Of a DNA stretch of 64,000 bases, positions 34,662 to 44,700 are shown piece by piece. Below the pieces are notes generated by a model that worked only from the letters and a program-made list of their open reading frames with translations, was not told where the DNA came from and did not search any database. Origin of the DNA: an uncultured Cellvibrionales bacterium (lineage in GTDB: Bacteria > Pseudomonadota > Gammaproteobacteria > Pseudomonadales > Cellvibrionaceae); assembly GCA_913020115.1 (NCBI GenBank), contig CAJWBQ010000021.1, positions 22,771 to 86,770 on the forward strand, read 5' to 3'. How positions within the stretch are numbered: position 1 is the stretch's first letter; the number at the start of each line of letters is the position of its first letter. Both the position numbers and the translations under genes were made by a program.

Positions 34662-35987
34662 GTGAATCATTTGAGACATATTTCTGCACTATTCCGTCTG
34701 TCAGTGCTATTTGCAGCGTGCCTTACCTTATTCGCGGCGAGTGCGGCGCACGCCCAGCTGACCATTGAGATTACGCAAGGCGTCGACAGTCCAACGCCTA
34801 TTGCGGTAGTGCCTTTTGGTACTCCGGGGCAGCTTGCGCTGCCCGAAGATGTGGCGGCCATTATCAACGCTGATTTGCGTCGAAGTGGTTTGCTTAGGCC
34901 TTTGCCGAAAGATGACATGCTGTCTTTTCCTCGCAACAAATACGAAATTTCTTTTCGGGATTGGCGTATTTTGGGGGCAGAGTACCTTGTGATTGGCAAC
35001 GTGACTCGCAGCGCAGATAAGTACAGTGTGCATTTCGAGTTGTTTAATATCCTCAGTCAGCGCACGGTACATTCGCAAACCTTCGAGGCCGGTTTGAATC
35101 AGCTTCGCGATTTGGCCCACTACGCTGCGGATCAGGTTTTTGAAAAAATCACCGGTATACGCGGTATTTTTGCCACTCAAATGATTTATATCGAAGCATT
35201 CCAGAATGGCAACGAAGCTCAGGACAAGTTTCGCCTGATGCTCGCGGACGTAGATGGCGCTCGCCCGCGTCTATTATTAGAATCAAAGCAGCCCATACTC
35301 TCTCCCTCCTGGTCGCCAGATGGTAAGCAGGTTGTATATGTTTCCTATGAAACCGGTCGTCCAGCGATTTTCAGGCAGGAAATTGCTACGCAAGTACGAG
35401 AGCAGCTGACCAATTTCAAAGGCTTGAATGGTGCGCCTGTATGGTCTCCAGATGGGCGAACCATCGCTCTGACCCTCTCTAAAGATGGCAATCCTGAGAT
35501 TTATACTCTGGACCTTGCGAGTAAGAAATTCACCCGTATTACTCGTCATTTTGCCATCGATACCGAGCCAAATTGGACGACAGACGGAAAAGGCGTTATT
35601 TTCACCTCAAATCGAGGTGGTAAGCCGCAGATATACCAAGTAACTCTTGCCAGTGGCCGTATTGAACGCTTAACCTTCGAGGGGGGTTATAATGCTCGGC
35701 CTCGGGTATCGCCAGATGGTAAAAGTTTGGTGATGGTTCACCGAGAAAATGGTGTGTTTCATATTGCGGCTCAAGACATTGCGAGTGGCGATATGCGCAT
35801 TCTAACCGAGACATATTTAGACGAATCGCCTACTATAGCGCCCAATGGCGCGATGTTAATGTATGCGACTCGTTATCGGGGCAAGGGGATTTTGGCCGCG
35901 GTATCTTTAGACGCGGGTGTTAAATTCAGGCTTCCCTCTAAGCAGGGGGATGTAAGAGAGCCGGCCTGGTCACCGTTTATTGACTAG
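34662..35987 (+). CDS. tolB: Tol-Pal periplasmic protein TolB
   Basis: 441 residues. Signal peptide 1-32 (cleavage after AHA), N-terminal alpha/beta domain with the TolA-box region, then a six-bladed beta-propeller marked by repeated SPDG ([39 protein letters not shown]). It binds Pal and relays TolA force. GTG start. Confidence 0.96.
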   Translation: MNHLRHISALFRLSVLFAACLTLFAASAAHAQLTIEITQGVDSPTPIAVVPFGTPGQLALPEDVAAIINADLRRSGLLRPLPKDDMLSFPRNKYEISFRDWRILGAEYLVIGNVTRSADKYSVHFELFNILSQRTVHSQTFEAGLNQLRDLAHYAADQVFEKITGIRGIFATQMIYIEAFQNGNEAQDKFRLMLADVDGARPRLLLESKQPILSPSWSPDGKQVVYVSYETGRPAIFRQEIATQVREQLTNFKGLNGAPVWSPDGRTIALTLSKDGNPEIYTLDLASKKFTRITRHFAIDTEPNWTTDGKGVIFTSNRGGKPQIYQVTLASGRIERLTFEGGYNARPRVSPDGKSLVMVHRENGVFHIAAQDIASGDMRILTETYLDESPTIAPNGAMLMYATRYRGKGILAAVSLDAGVKFRLPSKQGDVREPAWSPFID

Positions 35988-36034
35988 TTAAAGAAACTAA
36001 AATGAATTTATTTACCACAACACTGGAGTGTTTT

Positions 36035-36547
36035 ATGAACAATGTAACAACTATGCGTAGTTTGGGTCTTGCACTGATGCTGTCTGTTTTGGCGGGTTGT
36101 ACCAGCACCAGCACTCAAGATCAGGATTCAGCTAATAATGGTGGTGCTGATTCAGGCGTTACCGTTGGTGGATCAGAGAACGCCGGTGTAAACGACGTGC
36201 CAGAAGATACTATGGAAGATGAAGTAGTATTAGATACCGTTTTTTACTTCGACTTTGACCAATCTATGCTGAAGCCTGCCGCTCGTGCAGCGCTGACCGC
36301 TCATGCCGAACGCTTGAAAGCTAACCCTGAGTCAATTCGCTTAGAAGGTCACGGTGATGAGACAGGTACCCGTGAGTACAACATGGCTCTAGGTGAGCGT
36401 CGCGGTATTGCAGTACGTGACTTCTTGTCACTGCAAGGCGTTGATACTTCTTCAATTGAGGTGATTAGCTACGGTGAAGAGCGCCCTGCATCAATGGGTA
36501 GCAGCGACAGTGACTATAGCCAGAACCGTCGTGTAGAGCTGAAGTAA
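36035..36547 (+). CDS. pal: Peptidoglycan-associated lipoprotein Pal
   Basis: 170 residues. Lipobox LAGC at about residue 19-22, an acidic Asn/Gly/Ser linker, then the OmpA-like domain (FYFDFDQSMLKPAARAAL, EGHGDETGTREYNMALGERR). It anchors the outer membrane to peptidoglycan. I chose ATG 36035 (GGAG seven bases upstream) over 36002. Confidence 0.96.
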   Translation: MNNVTTMRSLGLALMLSVLAGCTSTSTQDQDSANNGGADSGVTVGGSENAGVNDVPEDTMEDEVVLDTVFYFDFDQSMLKPAARAALTAHAERLKANPESIRLEGHGDETGTREYNMALGERRGIAVRDFLSLQGVDTSSIEVISYGEERPASMGSSDSDYSQNRRVELK

Positions 36548-36555
36548 ATCAAACT

Positions 36556-37395
36556 ATGACACATTGTTCTTTTGTAGTGAGGTCTGCCCTTGTGGCTCGA
36601 CCTCTAATCAAGACTTTAACTGCAGCGACTTTGTTCGCTGCAGTTTCCGTTCAGGCTCAAGTAGCCGTTGTGGAATCGACTCCCATTGGTGGCCAAGCGG
36701 CAAGGACTTCAGAGTCTTATGTTGACGATTCCAGTACTCCTGCCACGGCAGAGGCTTTGCCCGTTAACGTTTCAGCCGATCGCTTTTATCAGCTCCAACT
36801 GCTACAGCAGGAAGTTCTGGAGTTGAGAGGTCTCGTTGAAGAGCAGGCTCATCAGCTCAAGCGATTGAAACAGCAGCGCACGGACGACTATCTGGATTTA
36901 GATCGCAGAATCAGCGCGCTAGGAAATGGTGGTGCTCCGTTGGCCGCTGGTGATAGTGCTTTGGTGCTTGAGTCAGGCCAATCTGGCAGAGCAACGTCTC
37001 CCGCTGTGAAAGTTGCAGGTAGTGATGCTGAAGCTGAGGCTTACCGATCTGCTTACGATCTTCTTAAGCAGCGCCAAGTTGATCAGGCTATTACTGCATT
37101 TAGTGATTTATTGATTGATCACCCAGAAGGCAAATATGCGGCAAATGCGCATTATTGGCTCGGTGAAATTTTTCTCCTCAAGAACGATCTAGAGTCTGCT
37201 CGACAGTGGTTCACTCGGTTACTAGATGGTTTTCCAGGTCATCGTAAGGTTCCGGGCACTCAATTCAAGCTGGGTAAGGTCTATCACTTACTGGGCGACA
37301 TGGAAAAATCTCGTGCCTTACTAGACTCTGTGGCCGCGACCCGTTCGGACGCCGCTCGTTTAGCAAAGAAGTATATCGAGCAAAATTTCCAATAG
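36556..37395 (+). CDS. cpoB: Cell-division coordinator CpoB (YbgF)
   Basis: 279 residues. Signal peptide (about 1-33, ending VQA), a trimerising coiled-coil (FYQLQLLQQEVLELRGLVEE, about 75-115), a low-complexity linker and a C-terminal TPR domain (YRSAYDLLKQRQVDQAITAF and later repeats). It couples Tol to peptidoglycan synthesis at division. Nine bases after pal. Confidence 0.93.
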   Translation: MTHCSFVVRSALVARPLIKTLTAATLFAAVSVQAQVAVVESTPIGGQAARTSESYVDDSSTPATAEALPVNVSADRFYQLQLLQQEVLELRGLVEEQAHQLKRLKQQRTDDYLDLDRRISALGNGGAPLAAGDSALVLESGQSGRATSPAVKVAGSDAEAEAYRSAYDLLKQRQVDQAITAFSDLLIDHPEGKYAANAHYWLGEIFLLKNDLESARQWFTRLLDGFPGHRKVPGTQFKLGKVYHLLGDMEKSRALLDSVAATRSDAARLAKKYIEQNFQ

Positions 37396-37474
37396 GCCTC
37401 ATTTTTAGGTAGACTGCGCGCTTTTTGATCACTTTGTGATTCTTAAAGCAGCAATCTGCCGGCCACTACTGACT

Positions 37475-38125
37475 ATGTCTGAATCTTCCGTTCGCATTAC
37501 TGAAATATTTTATTCCCTACAGGGAGAAAGCCGCACTGCGGGCCTGCCCACGGTATTCGTACGCCTTACAGGTTGCCCATTGCGTTGCCAGTATTGTGAT
37601 TCAGAGTACGCCTTTTTTGGCGGGGAACGCATGAGCCTCGATGAAATTTGTGCAAAAGTAGCGTCTTATCAACCCCGTTTTGTTTGTGTAACGGGCGGAG
37701 AGCCCCTGGCACAGAAGCCTTGCAGTGAATTGCTGACGGCTTTATGTGACCAAGGCTATGAGGTGTCGCTGGAGACCAGTGGCGCTTTGTCTCTAAAGGG
37801 CATTGACCCGCGAGTGGTGAAGGTGATGGATTTGAAAACACCCGACTCAGGCGAAGTCGAGCGTAATCTTTATGAAAATGTTGCCTTATTGGACTCTAAA
37901 GATCAGGTTAAATTCGTAATTTGCAGTCGCCAGGATTACGATTGGGCACGCTTCAAACTCAGTGAATATTCTTTGGCTGATAAGGTGGGTGAGGTGTTGT
38001 TTTCCCCCAGCTACGGCCAAATAGATCTTAAAGAACTGGCGAATTGGATTGTCGAAGACAATTTGCCGGTGAGGTTTCAGTTTCAACTTCACAAGTTGTT
38101 ATGGGGCGACCAGCCCGGTTATTAA
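37475..38125 (+). CDS. queE: 7-carboxy-7-deazaguanine synthase QueE
   Basis: 216 residues, radical SAM. The cluster cysteines are in TGCPLRCQYCD, and TGGEPLAQ follows. It makes the deazaguanine ring for queuosine. ATG 37475 gives the conserved start; the frame from 37436 adds an unsupported 13 residues. queC follows by 21 bp. Confidence 0.94.
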   Translation: MSESSVRITEIFYSLQGESRTAGLPTVFVRLTGCPLRCQYCDSEYAFFGGERMSLDEICAKVASYQPRFVCVTGGEPLAQKPCSELLTALCDQGYEVSLETSGALSLKGIDPRVVKVMDLKTPDSGEVERNLYENVALLDSKDQVKFVICSRQDYDWARFKLSEYSLADKVGEVLFSPSYGQIDLKELANWIVEDNLPVRFQFQLHKLLWGDQPGY

Positions 38126-38146
38126 TTTCCACGAAGACAGATCATT

Positions 38147-38836
38147 ATGAACACACCCCAAAAACGCGCTGTAATACTGGTGTCTGGAGGCTTAGACTCT
38201 ACGACGGTTCTAGCCATGGCCAAAGAGCAGGGTTTTGAATGCTATACCATTGGCTTTGACTACGGGCAGCGTCATCGCTCTGAATTGGCGGCGGCGGCAC
38301 ATACTTCCCAATCATTGGGTGCGATAGAGCATAAGGTGGTTAAGTTGGACCTGCGCTCGATTGGTGGTTCGGCTTTAACCGATGACAGCATTGATGTGCC
38401 TGAGCAAGAAGGGGAGAGTGTCGATGTTATACCTGTCACTTACGTACCCGCTCGCAATACGGTGTTTTTGTCGATTGCGCTGGGCTGGGCTGAAGTGCTG
38501 GGGGCCCACGACATATTTATTGGTGTTAATGCTGTAGATTACTCCGGTTACCCCGATTGTAGGCCCGAATACATCAATGCCTATGAAACCATGGCCAATT
38601 TGGCAACTAGAATGGGAGTGGAAGGAGAGTCTCTGCGCATTCAAACTCCACTGATGAGCCTCTCTAAAGCTGAGATTTCTAAAGAGGGAAGCCGATTGGG
38701 CGTTGATTATTCTCAAACAGTGTCCTGCTATCAAGCTAACGACAAGGGCGAGGCCTGTGGTTTGTGCGACAGTTGCCGTTTGCGCCGAGTGGGTTTCCAA
38801 GAGGCGGGTTTAGACGACCCAACACGCTATTACTGA
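38147..38836 (+). CDS. queC: 7-cyano-7-deazaguanine synthase QueC
   Basis: 229 residues. The ATP PP-loop SGGLDSTT is at residues 14-21, and the zinc cysteines are near the end ([18 protein letters not shown]). It converts carboxydeazaguanine to preQ0 with ATP and ammonia. Co-transcribed with queE. Confidence 0.96.
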   Translation: MNTPQKRAVILVSGGLDSTTVLAMAKEQGFECYTIGFDYGQRHRSELAAAAHTSQSLGAIEHKVVKLDLRSIGGSALTDDSIDVPEQEGESVDVIPVTYVPARNTVFLSIALGWAEVLGAHDIFIGVNAVDYSGYPDCRPEYINAYETMANLATRMGVEGESLRIQTPLMSLSKAEISKEGSRLGVDYSQTVSCYQANDKGEACGLCDSCRLRRVGFQEAGLDDPTRYY

Positions 38837-38905
38837 GTGAGGCGGGCTGAGTTTCAAGTGTGAATTAAAATTTGCAAAAAGAGCCCATATTACCGAGTAA
38901 AACGC

Positions 38906-38933
38906 TTGTTTTTTCTAATTAAATCAGTATTAT
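38906..38933 (+). promoter_or_regulatory. Promoter of tRNA-Lys
   Basis: TTGTTT (38906-38911), a 16-bp spacer and TATTAT (38928-38933) are followed by GTGCGCC, a GC-rich discriminator typical of stringently controlled stable-RNA promoters. The tRNA starts 12 bp later. Confidence 0.6.
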
Positions 38934-38945
38934 GTGCGCCTCTTT

Positions 38946-39021
38946 GGGCCGTTAGCTCAGTCGGTAGAGCAGTTGGCTTTTAACCAATTGGTCGTGCGTT
39001 CGAATCGCACACGGCCCACCA
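38946..39021 (+). tRNA. tRNA-Lys (UUU)
   Basis: 76 nt including encoded CCA. The acceptor arm GGGCCGT pairs with ACGGCCC; D-loop AGCTCAGTCGGTAGAGC, anticodon loop CTTTTAA with anticodon TTT, and T-arm GTGCG-TTCGAAT-CGCAC are all standard. It lies between queC and nadA, an order I recall from Pseudomonas. Confidence 0.97.
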
Positions 39022-39029
39022 TTATTAAG

Positions 39030-39061
39030 GCCCGCATCAGGCATTCTGAGCGGGCTTTTTT
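39030..39061 (+). terminator. Rho-independent terminator after tRNA-Lys
   Basis: GCCCGC pairs with GCGGGC over a 14-base loop, followed by TTTTTT, nine bases after the tRNA CCA end. Confidence 0.8.
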
Positions 39062-39230
39062 ATGTCTGAAAATCCTTCACTGTATTTTGTGCTTTGATAA
39101 ATGAGTTTAACTTTGACTGTATGGTCGCGCTCGGTATTGGCTGTGCTTTTCAATCATCGCTAATATCTCATTATTCCTCCCTCTCAATTATGCTAAACTA
39201 CCGGCCTTTAGAAGTACTGTGGACCAAACA

Positions 39231-40286
39231 ATGACAAGCCAAACTCTAGATGCAAGGCCAGATGTGGCCTCGCGCGACCTGGTAAAAGCCCACCTCGAGA
39301 ACATTCAACTGGCTCCAAAGCACACGCCAGAGGAAGAGGTTGCGCTTAAAAACAAGATTAAACGCCTGCTCAAAGAGCAAAATGCGGCTCTTGTTGCCCA
39401 CTACTACACCGACCCTGTAGTTCAGGCTTTGGCTGAAGAGACAGGTGGTTGCGTTTCAGATTCCTTGGAAATGGCTCGGTTTGGTAAGGCTCATGAAGCC
39501 TCCACTTTAATCGTCGCCGGCGTTAAATTCATGGGCGAAACCGCTAAAATTCTTACGCCTGAAAAGCGTGTGCTTATGCCTACCCTAGAGGCAACGTGTT
39601 CTCTTGATCTCGGCTGCCCAGCTGATGAGTTCTCGGCATTTTGCGATCAGCATCCAGACCGAACGGTGGTGGTGTACGCGAATACTTCAGCCGCGGTAAA
39701 GGCACGCGCCGACTGGGTCGTGACCTCGAGCATCGCTTTGGATGTGGTTGATCATCTAGACGCGCAAGGCGAAAAAATCATTTGGGCGCCTGATAAGCAT
39801 CTAGGCGCTTATGTGCAGAAAGAAACTGGAGCAGACATGCTTCTGTGGGACAGTGCCTGTATTGTTCATGAAGAATTTAAGGCTCAAGGTGTTTTAGCAC
39901 TTAAAGCTCAGCATCCTGATGCGGCCATCCTTGTTCACCCTGAGTCGCCCGACTCGGTGGTAGAGTTGGCCGATGTGGTGGGCTCTACCTCGCAATTGAT
40001 CAACGCTTCTTCTGCGATGCCGAATAGTAAGTTTATTGTGGCGACAGATCAGGGGATTTTCTACAAAATGCAGCAGAAGAGCCCGAGCAAAGATTTCTTT
40101 GTGGCGCCAACGGCTGGCAGCGGAGCCACTTGTCGCAGCTGTGCTAGCTGCCCCTGGATGGCCATGAACGAACTTGAGCTACTGGTGCGGGCATTGGAAG
40201 AAGGCCGCGACGAGATCCACGTCGACGCTGAGCTTCGCCGTCAAGCGATGAAGCCCTTACAGCGGATGTTAGATTTTAACAAATAG
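39231..40286 (+). CDS. nadA: Quinolinate synthase NadA
   Basis: 351 residues. The [4Fe-4S] ligand cysteines sit in [10 protein letters not shown], the middle domain and the C-terminal [13 protein letters not shown]; the substrate motif [10 protein letters not shown] is near residue 55. It condenses iminoaspartate with DHAP toward NAD. I chose ATG 39231 over GTG 39219 (GTGGA serves as its ribosome site). nadB is not nearby. Confidence 0.95.
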   Translation: MTSQTLDARPDVASRDLVKAHLENIQLAPKHTPEEEVALKNKIKRLLKEQNAALVAHYYTDPVVQALAEETGGCVSDSLEMARFGKAHEASTLIVAGVKFMGETAKILTPEKRVLMPTLEATCSLDLGCPADEFSAFCDQHPDRTVVVYANTSAAVKARADWVVTSSIALDVVDHLDAQGEKIIWAPDKHLGAYVQKETGADMLLWDSACIVHEEFKAQGVLALKAQHPDAAILVHPESPDSVVELADVVGSTSQLINASSAMPNSKFIVATDQGIFYKMQQKSPSKDFFVAPTAGSGATCRSCASCPWMAMNELELLVRALEEGRDEIHVDAELRRQAMKPLQRMLDFNK

Positions 40287-40412
40287 ACCCACTCAATGGC
40301 CGTAAAAGATGATCACGGACCTTGTGTATAGTGGTGGGCGTCAGTACCATTACGCTCATTAAAATGTGGCCCCGAAAAGGGCTTGCCACAGTGTTGTTCA
40401 CGGAGAGAGTTA

Positions 40413-41288
40413 ATGTTTCAAGGTAGTATGGTTGCCCTAGTCACCCCAATGACCGCAGACGAGCAATTAGATTGGGCAAGCCTACATAAATTGGTTGAGT
40501 GGCACATAGAAAAAGGTACTGACGCTATTGTTGCCGTAGGCACAACGGGTGAGTCATCTACTTTGACCGTGAGTGAGCATATTTCGGTTATAAAAGCCGT
40601 GGTTGAGCAGGTTAATGGGCGCATCCCTGTCATTGCGGGAACGGGCGCAAATAACACTGTCGAAGCGATTGAGATGACCCGGACAGCCAAAGAGGCAGGC
40701 GCAGATGCCTGTCTTCTGGTTACCCCCTATTACAACAAACCTTCACAAGAGGGTCTGTATCTTCATTTCAAAGCCATAGCCGACGCTGTAGACGTGCCAC
40801 AAATTCTATACAACGTACCAGGTCGAACCGGTGTGGATATGTTGCCGAATACCGTATTTCGTTTACAGGACCATAAAAACATTGTTGGTATAAAAGAAGC
40901 AACTGGCGATCTCGATAGAGCAAAAACTCTGATAGAGGGCCGTGTAGATGGCTTTGATATCATGTCCGGGGACGATGAAACCGCGGTAGAATTGATATTG
41001 CTTGGCGGCACTGGGAATATTTCTGTTACTGCGAACGTTGCGCCCGCCGAAGTGTCTCAGATGTGTGCCTTAGCTCAAGCAGGTGATGCTGACGCTGCGA
41101 GATCTGTTAATCGTGATCTCAATCCAGTACATCACGCCATGTTTGTCGAATCGAACCCCATTCCTGTTAAATGGGCTGTAGCTGAAATGGGTTTAATGGA
41201 AGGGGGAATTCGCTTGCCAATGACGCAGCTGGATTCACAATATCACAACGTAGTACGCACGGCGTTGCAAAACGCCAACTTGCTGTAA
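40413..41288 (+). CDS. dapA: 4-hydroxy-tetrahydrodipicolinate synthase DapA
   Basis: 291 residues, TIM barrel. The Schiff-base lysine is in GIKEATGD and the catalytic tyrosine in LYNVPGRTG, with VGTTGESSTL upstream. First step of lysine/DAP synthesis. I chose ATG 40413 (GGAGAGAG upstream), not the longer 40383 frame. bamC follows by 11 bp, as in Pseudomonas. Other DAP genes lie at 51.5-56 kb. Confidence 0.95.
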   Translation: MFQGSMVALVTPMTADEQLDWASLHKLVEWHIEKGTDAIVAVGTTGESSTLTVSEHISVIKAVVEQVNGRIPVIAGTGANNTVEAIEMTRTAKEAGADACLLVTPYYNKPSQEGLYLHFKAIADAVDVPQILYNVPGRTGVDMLPNTVFRLQDHKNIVGIKEATGDLDRAKTLIEGRVDGFDIMSGDDETAVELILLGGTGNISVTANVAPAEVSQMCALAQAGDADAARSVNRDLNPVHHAMFVESNPIPVKWAVAEMGLMEGGIRLPMTQLDSQYHNVVRTALQNANLL

Positions 41289-41299
41289 CGAGAAATTAA

Positions 41300-42499
41300 A
41301 TGACAACAATAAAAGAAACAATCTCTTTGCGCTCACTATTAATGACTGGCACCATTGCTTTGTTGGTCTCCAGCCTGTCAGGTTGCAGTGGGTTGTTTGG
41401 TCAGGAAGGGTACTTTCGTGATCGCGGCGATGACTATTTGAAAGCAGAAGAAATGGCAACGATGAAATTGCCAGAGGGTGTCGACGCTGGTGTTATTCAG
41501 CCCTTGTATGTTATTCCTCGCGACAATTCTACCGAATTTGATCTGGCAGACGGAGACGTTTTTGAAGTCCCTCGCCCTCAGCCTTTAGCGGCTAATATGC
41601 TGAGCGAGAAAGTAAAAATTCAAAAGTTAGGTGACAAGCGCTGGGTATTGATCAATACACCGGCGAGTGAGGCTTGGCCGAGAGTGAGAAACTTCTTGAG
41701 CGGAAATGGTTTGCAGGTTGTGCTAACCAGTGCAGAACAGGGCCTGATCGAAACAGCCTGGTTGAAATTCACCGCCGATGAGTCAACTCGTCATCGCTAC
41801 CGTATTCGCATTGAGCAGGGCGTTCAGCCCGACAGTACTGAAATCCACATCCTTCACGCCAGTGAGCTGGTTTCCGAAGAGCTTTCGGCGAATAAGCCAT
41901 GGCCATCAGCCTCTTCAGACTCAGAAAAAGAGTCTTGGATGATTGATGAATTAGCTGGCGTGCTGGCGAGTGAAGAAAGTGGCGCGGCAACTTCATTGAT
42001 GGCGCAAACCATTGGTGTTGGCGCTAAAGTAGATTTTGGCAAGGACGGTCGCGAACCACTGCTTATTATGGCCTTAGAGGCAAGTCGTGCCTGGGCAACA
42101 GTAGGTCACTCTGTTAGAAATGGCGGTTTCACTTTACTTGATGAAGATTCTGACAAAAGTATATTTTATGTTGCTTATGTAAGCCCACATGAAGAAGGTG
42201 GGTGGTTCAGCAGTTTGTGGGGCGGCAGTGAAAAAGAATCAGCGGACAGTCCTTATTCGCTAACTGAGGTTCTGAATAATTTACGTCTGGAAGACAGTGA
42301 AGCTAACCGCACCTTATTTTCTGATGAGATAGTGTCAAATGTCCAAGGTGGTCATTTGCAGGAGGTGCCTGGTCTGTTGGTGCTGGTCTCTCAGGACGAG
42401 CAGCTCGTTAAAGTGCGAGTGCGCGATGCTTTGGGGCGTCCGCTTCTGCCGAAGCAGGCGAAGCGCTTGCTGACTATTATGCGTCGTAATTTAATATAG
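41300..42499 (+). CDS. bamC: Outer-membrane assembly lipoprotein BamC
   Basis: 399 residues. The lipobox LSGC is near residue 29; after a flexible N-terminus (GYFRDRGDDYLKAEE, a family motif) come two helix-grip domains (WVLINTPASEAWPRVRNFL and LLIMALEASRAWATVGHSV). It is a partner of BamD in the BAM complex. Its stop abuts the next start. Confidence 0.93.
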   Translation: MTTIKETISLRSLLMTGTIALLVSSLSGCSGLFGQEGYFRDRGDDYLKAEEMATMKLPEGVDAGVIQPLYVIPRDNSTEFDLADGDVFEVPRPQPLAANMLSEKVKIQKLGDKRWVLINTPASEAWPRVRNFLSGNGLQVVLTSAEQGLIETAWLKFTADESTRHRYRIRIEQGVQPDSTEIHILHASELVSEELSANKPWPSASSDSEKESWMIDELAGVLASEESGAATSLMAQTIGVGAKVDFGKDGREPLLIMALEASRAWATVGHSVRNGGFTLLDEDSDKSIFYVAYVSPHEEGGWFSSLWGGSEKESADSPYSLTEVLNNLRLEDSEANRTLFSDEIVSNVQGGHLQEVPGLLVLVSQDEQLVKVRVRDALGRPLLPKQAKRLLTIMRRNLI

Positions 42500-43264
42500 A
42501 TGCGATTTGCATCTCTGGGCAGCGGTAGCCGAGGTAATGGCACGCTGGTCGAATGGCAGAATGGCTTATTGCTGGTTGACTGCGGTTTTACCATTAAGTC
42601 AACCGAGCAACGCTTGGCCCGCCTTGGAAAGACGGCGGCCGATATTAGTGCCATAGTGGTCACCCATGAGCATGGTGACCATCTCAAAGGTGTTGCGCCA
42701 TTCGCGCGCAAGCACAGCACGCCTGTTTATATGACCCCTGGTACCTTTAAAAGCAAAGAGCTGGGGCGAATTCCCTCCCTGCATTTAATTGAAGGTTATC
42801 AAACCTTTGAACTTGAAGGTCTCAAGGTTCATCCTATTGCAGTTCCTCACGACGCCAGGGAGCCCGCACAGTTTGTGTTTGACGACGGCACACATAAGTT
42901 AGGTATTCTTACCGACTTAGGCAGTATTACGCCTCATGTAGAGGCCAGTTTTGACGTATGTGACGCATTGGTGCTCGAAGCTAATCATGATCCCGCGATG
43001 CTGGCCTCTGGACCCTACCCCCCTTCTTTAAAACAGCGTGTAGGAGGCTTGTGGGGGCATTTAAGTAATCAGCAAACAGCGGGCTTGCTACAGCGTCTAA
43101 ATGTGGCGCAGCTTCAGCATTTGGTGGTGGCTCACATCAGCCAAAAAAACAATTCTCTCGAAATTGCTAAGTCTGTATTAGACGGCGTTACCGCTGAGGC
43201 TGGCAACGTAATTTATGCTTGCCAAGAAGAGGGCTTTGACTGGCTAGAATTGGCTGAAATATAG
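42500..43264 (+). CDS. MBL-fold metallohydrolase (YycJ/WalJ-like)
   Basis: 254 residues. The metallo-beta-lactamase motif is VVTHEHGDH (about 53-61), with the further ligands in LTDLGS and LEANHD. It has the RFASLGSGSRGN start of YycJ-type nucleases/hydrolases. It starts one base after the bamC stop. In Pseudomonas the same gene sits after bamC and before purC; purC is not here. Confidence 0.9.
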   Translation: MRFASLGSGSRGNGTLVEWQNGLLLVDCGFTIKSTEQRLARLGKTAADISAIVVTHEHGDHLKGVAPFARKHSTPVYMTPGTFKSKELGRIPSLHLIEGYQTFELEGLKVHPIAVPHDAREPAQFVFDDGTHKLGILTDLGSITPHVEASFDVCDALVLEANHDPAMLASGPYPPSLKQRVGGLWGHLSNQQTAGLLQRLNVAQLQHLVVAHISQKNNSLEIAKSVLDGVTAEAGNVIYACQEEGFDWLELAEI

Positions 43265-43792
43265 CCAGTTGCTGCTGGAAGTGCTTGGTACGTTTGTGCT
43301 AGTTAGTACTTGCTTATCGTGCAGATAATCTTCAACCTGTCTAAGCTGTCAAGGTTTTCCACACCGCGCAAAATTATTTACAACTTTCTGAATTGATCTG
43401 TTGATTTTTATTAAAACGCTTGCAAATATCTACAACTCATTGATTTTTATGTATTTTATTTATCTGGTGAGAAAATGATCAGTTTGCTGCAGGGGCGTAA
43501 ATCTAGGGGTTTCGAGGCCTTATATTTTACTTATGCACTGACTTATCCACAGAAATTGTGGATTGTTCCTGTTAGCTCAAAAAGTCATCTATAATCAAAG
43601 CGACTTAAAAAACCCCGTAGGTAAGCTTTTTATAGCGGATAGTTTTAATGGGTAAATATCCTAAGGTTTGGGCTCAATTTGAAGCTTAATTGAGTGATGA
43701 ACTGTTGGGTGATAATTGAGGCTGGCCACTGCTCCTTTCGGAGGCTAATATTATGAGCTTCTGAGGGACGGTAGGAAAATGGAGATTTTAAA
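43265..43792. other. 528-bp gene-free region with A+T-rich tract
   Basis: No convincing gene. It includes TTTTCCACA at about 43355, an A+T-rich stretch near 43390-43470, TTATCCACA at 43543 and a perfect -10 TATAAT at 43590-43595. A 13-codon frame at 43648 and a four-codon one at 43754 are too short to support. Confidence 0.6.
43543..43565. promoter_or_regulatory. DnaA-box-like dyad
   Basis: TTATCCACA is the consensus DnaA box; its ATCCACA pairs with an inverted TGTGGAT five bases on, making a perfect 7-5-7 palindrome. A TATAAT at 43590 lies downstream. It may be an operator or a DnaA-binding pair. Confidence 0.5.
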
Positions 43793-44068
43793 GTGGATGA
43801 ACGTAGACGTTTCGAGCGCAGTGCGACATCAATCAGAGTGGAGATGACACACCCAGCCTTTGGTACCATTGTTGGCTTCGCCAGAGACATTTCCGATGGT
43901 GGCGCGTCCGTTATCATAGAGGATCAAACCAACCCGCCTGTAGGGACGGTGGTGAACGTTCAATTCAAGAAAATTGTGGGCCGTATCAACGAAGAGCCCG
44001 TGCCAATGAAAGTGATGCACCAACAACGCAATGTTGTTGGCTTAATGTTTGCCCGCGCTGAAGACTAA
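43793..44068 (+). CDS. Small PilZ-domain protein
   Basis: 91 residues. ERRRFER (residues 3-9) and DISDGGASV (about 33-41) form the two halves of the c-di-GMP site. GTG start with GGAG eight bases upstream. Single-domain PilZ proteins act as c-di-GMP effectors; the partner is unknown. Confidence 0.87.
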   Translation: MDERRRFERSATSIRVEMTHPAFGTIVGFARDISDGGASVIIEDQTNPPVGTVVNVQFKKIVGRINEEPVPMKVMHQQRNVVGLMFARAED

Positions 44069-44077
44069 TAGTGAGGC

Positions 44078-44638
44078 CTAGGTATTTCCATCGCATTGCT
44101 TAGGGCTAAGTAGCTCTACCTGTGTGAAACTCTGCAGCTGTATCAATTCACGGCACTCTAGTATGGGGTTGTTACGTAGATCAACTTTCTCCAATTTTAA
44201 TAGCGATAAAATGCCGCTTGCGTCAACGAGGGCATTGTCAGCCACATTTAATTCTCTGAGCTCGCTAAGGGTGGCCAGTTCGCTCAATGAGGTGATGTGG
44301 TTGCTGTGCAGGGATAAGTGTTGAAGTTGTGGGAATGCCCGCAGGCCTTCCAGATCTATAATGCCGGCACTCGTGCACGCGAGCCTTGTTAGAGACGAGG
44401 CCGATGTGGCATTTTGGTCTTTGAGGGTCTGGTCGATGCAGGTTTGCAGATTGGGGTCAGTCACTTTAAAATCTGTAAATGTTTTTTTTGCGACGTAAAC
44501 CAACTGTTCGTTCACTTTGATGTCATACTGGCTGCAAGCGCTGAGAAATAATGTGTACAGCACGAGATACAGCGAGTTTCTAAGTTTAGCTTTACTAATT
44601 TTGGCTTTGTGGCGGCGCTTTTGCGGCGGCAGAGACAT
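44078..44638 (-). CDS. Leucine-rich-repeat lipoprotein
   Basis: 186 residues. A basic N-terminus, hydrophobic LYLVLYTLFLSAC with lipobox LSAC (Cys about 35), then about four LRR units (LEGLRAFPQLQHLSLHSNHI, LSELATLSELRELNVADNAL, ASGILSLLKLEKVDLRNNPI). Internalin-like, likely outer-membrane anchored. Function unknown; convergent with the PilZ gene and divergent from the OmpA-like gene. Confidence 0.82.
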   Translation of the reverse strand: MSLPPQKRRHKAKISKAKLRNSLYLVLYTLFLSACSQYDIKVNEQLVYVAKKTFTDFKVTDPNLQTCIDQTLKDQNATSASSLTRLACTSAGIIDLEGLRAFPQLQHLSLHSNHITSLSELATLSELRELNVADNALVDASGILSLLKLEKVDLRNNPILECRELIQLQSFTQVELLSPKQCDGNT

Positions 44639-44700
44639 ACAGCATTATCCTTTGTCTATTTTATTCAGTTCATTATTGAGCGTTTGAGGAACATACCGCT

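Noticed and set aside
43648..43689. 13-codon leader peptide before the PilZ gene
   Set aside because: No ribosome site and no attenuator-like structure following; probably chance.
43265..43792. Chromosomal origin of replication (oriC)
   Set aside because: Only one or two consensus DnaA boxes and no dnaA, dnaN, gyrB or mnmG nearby; evidence is too thin to call an origin.
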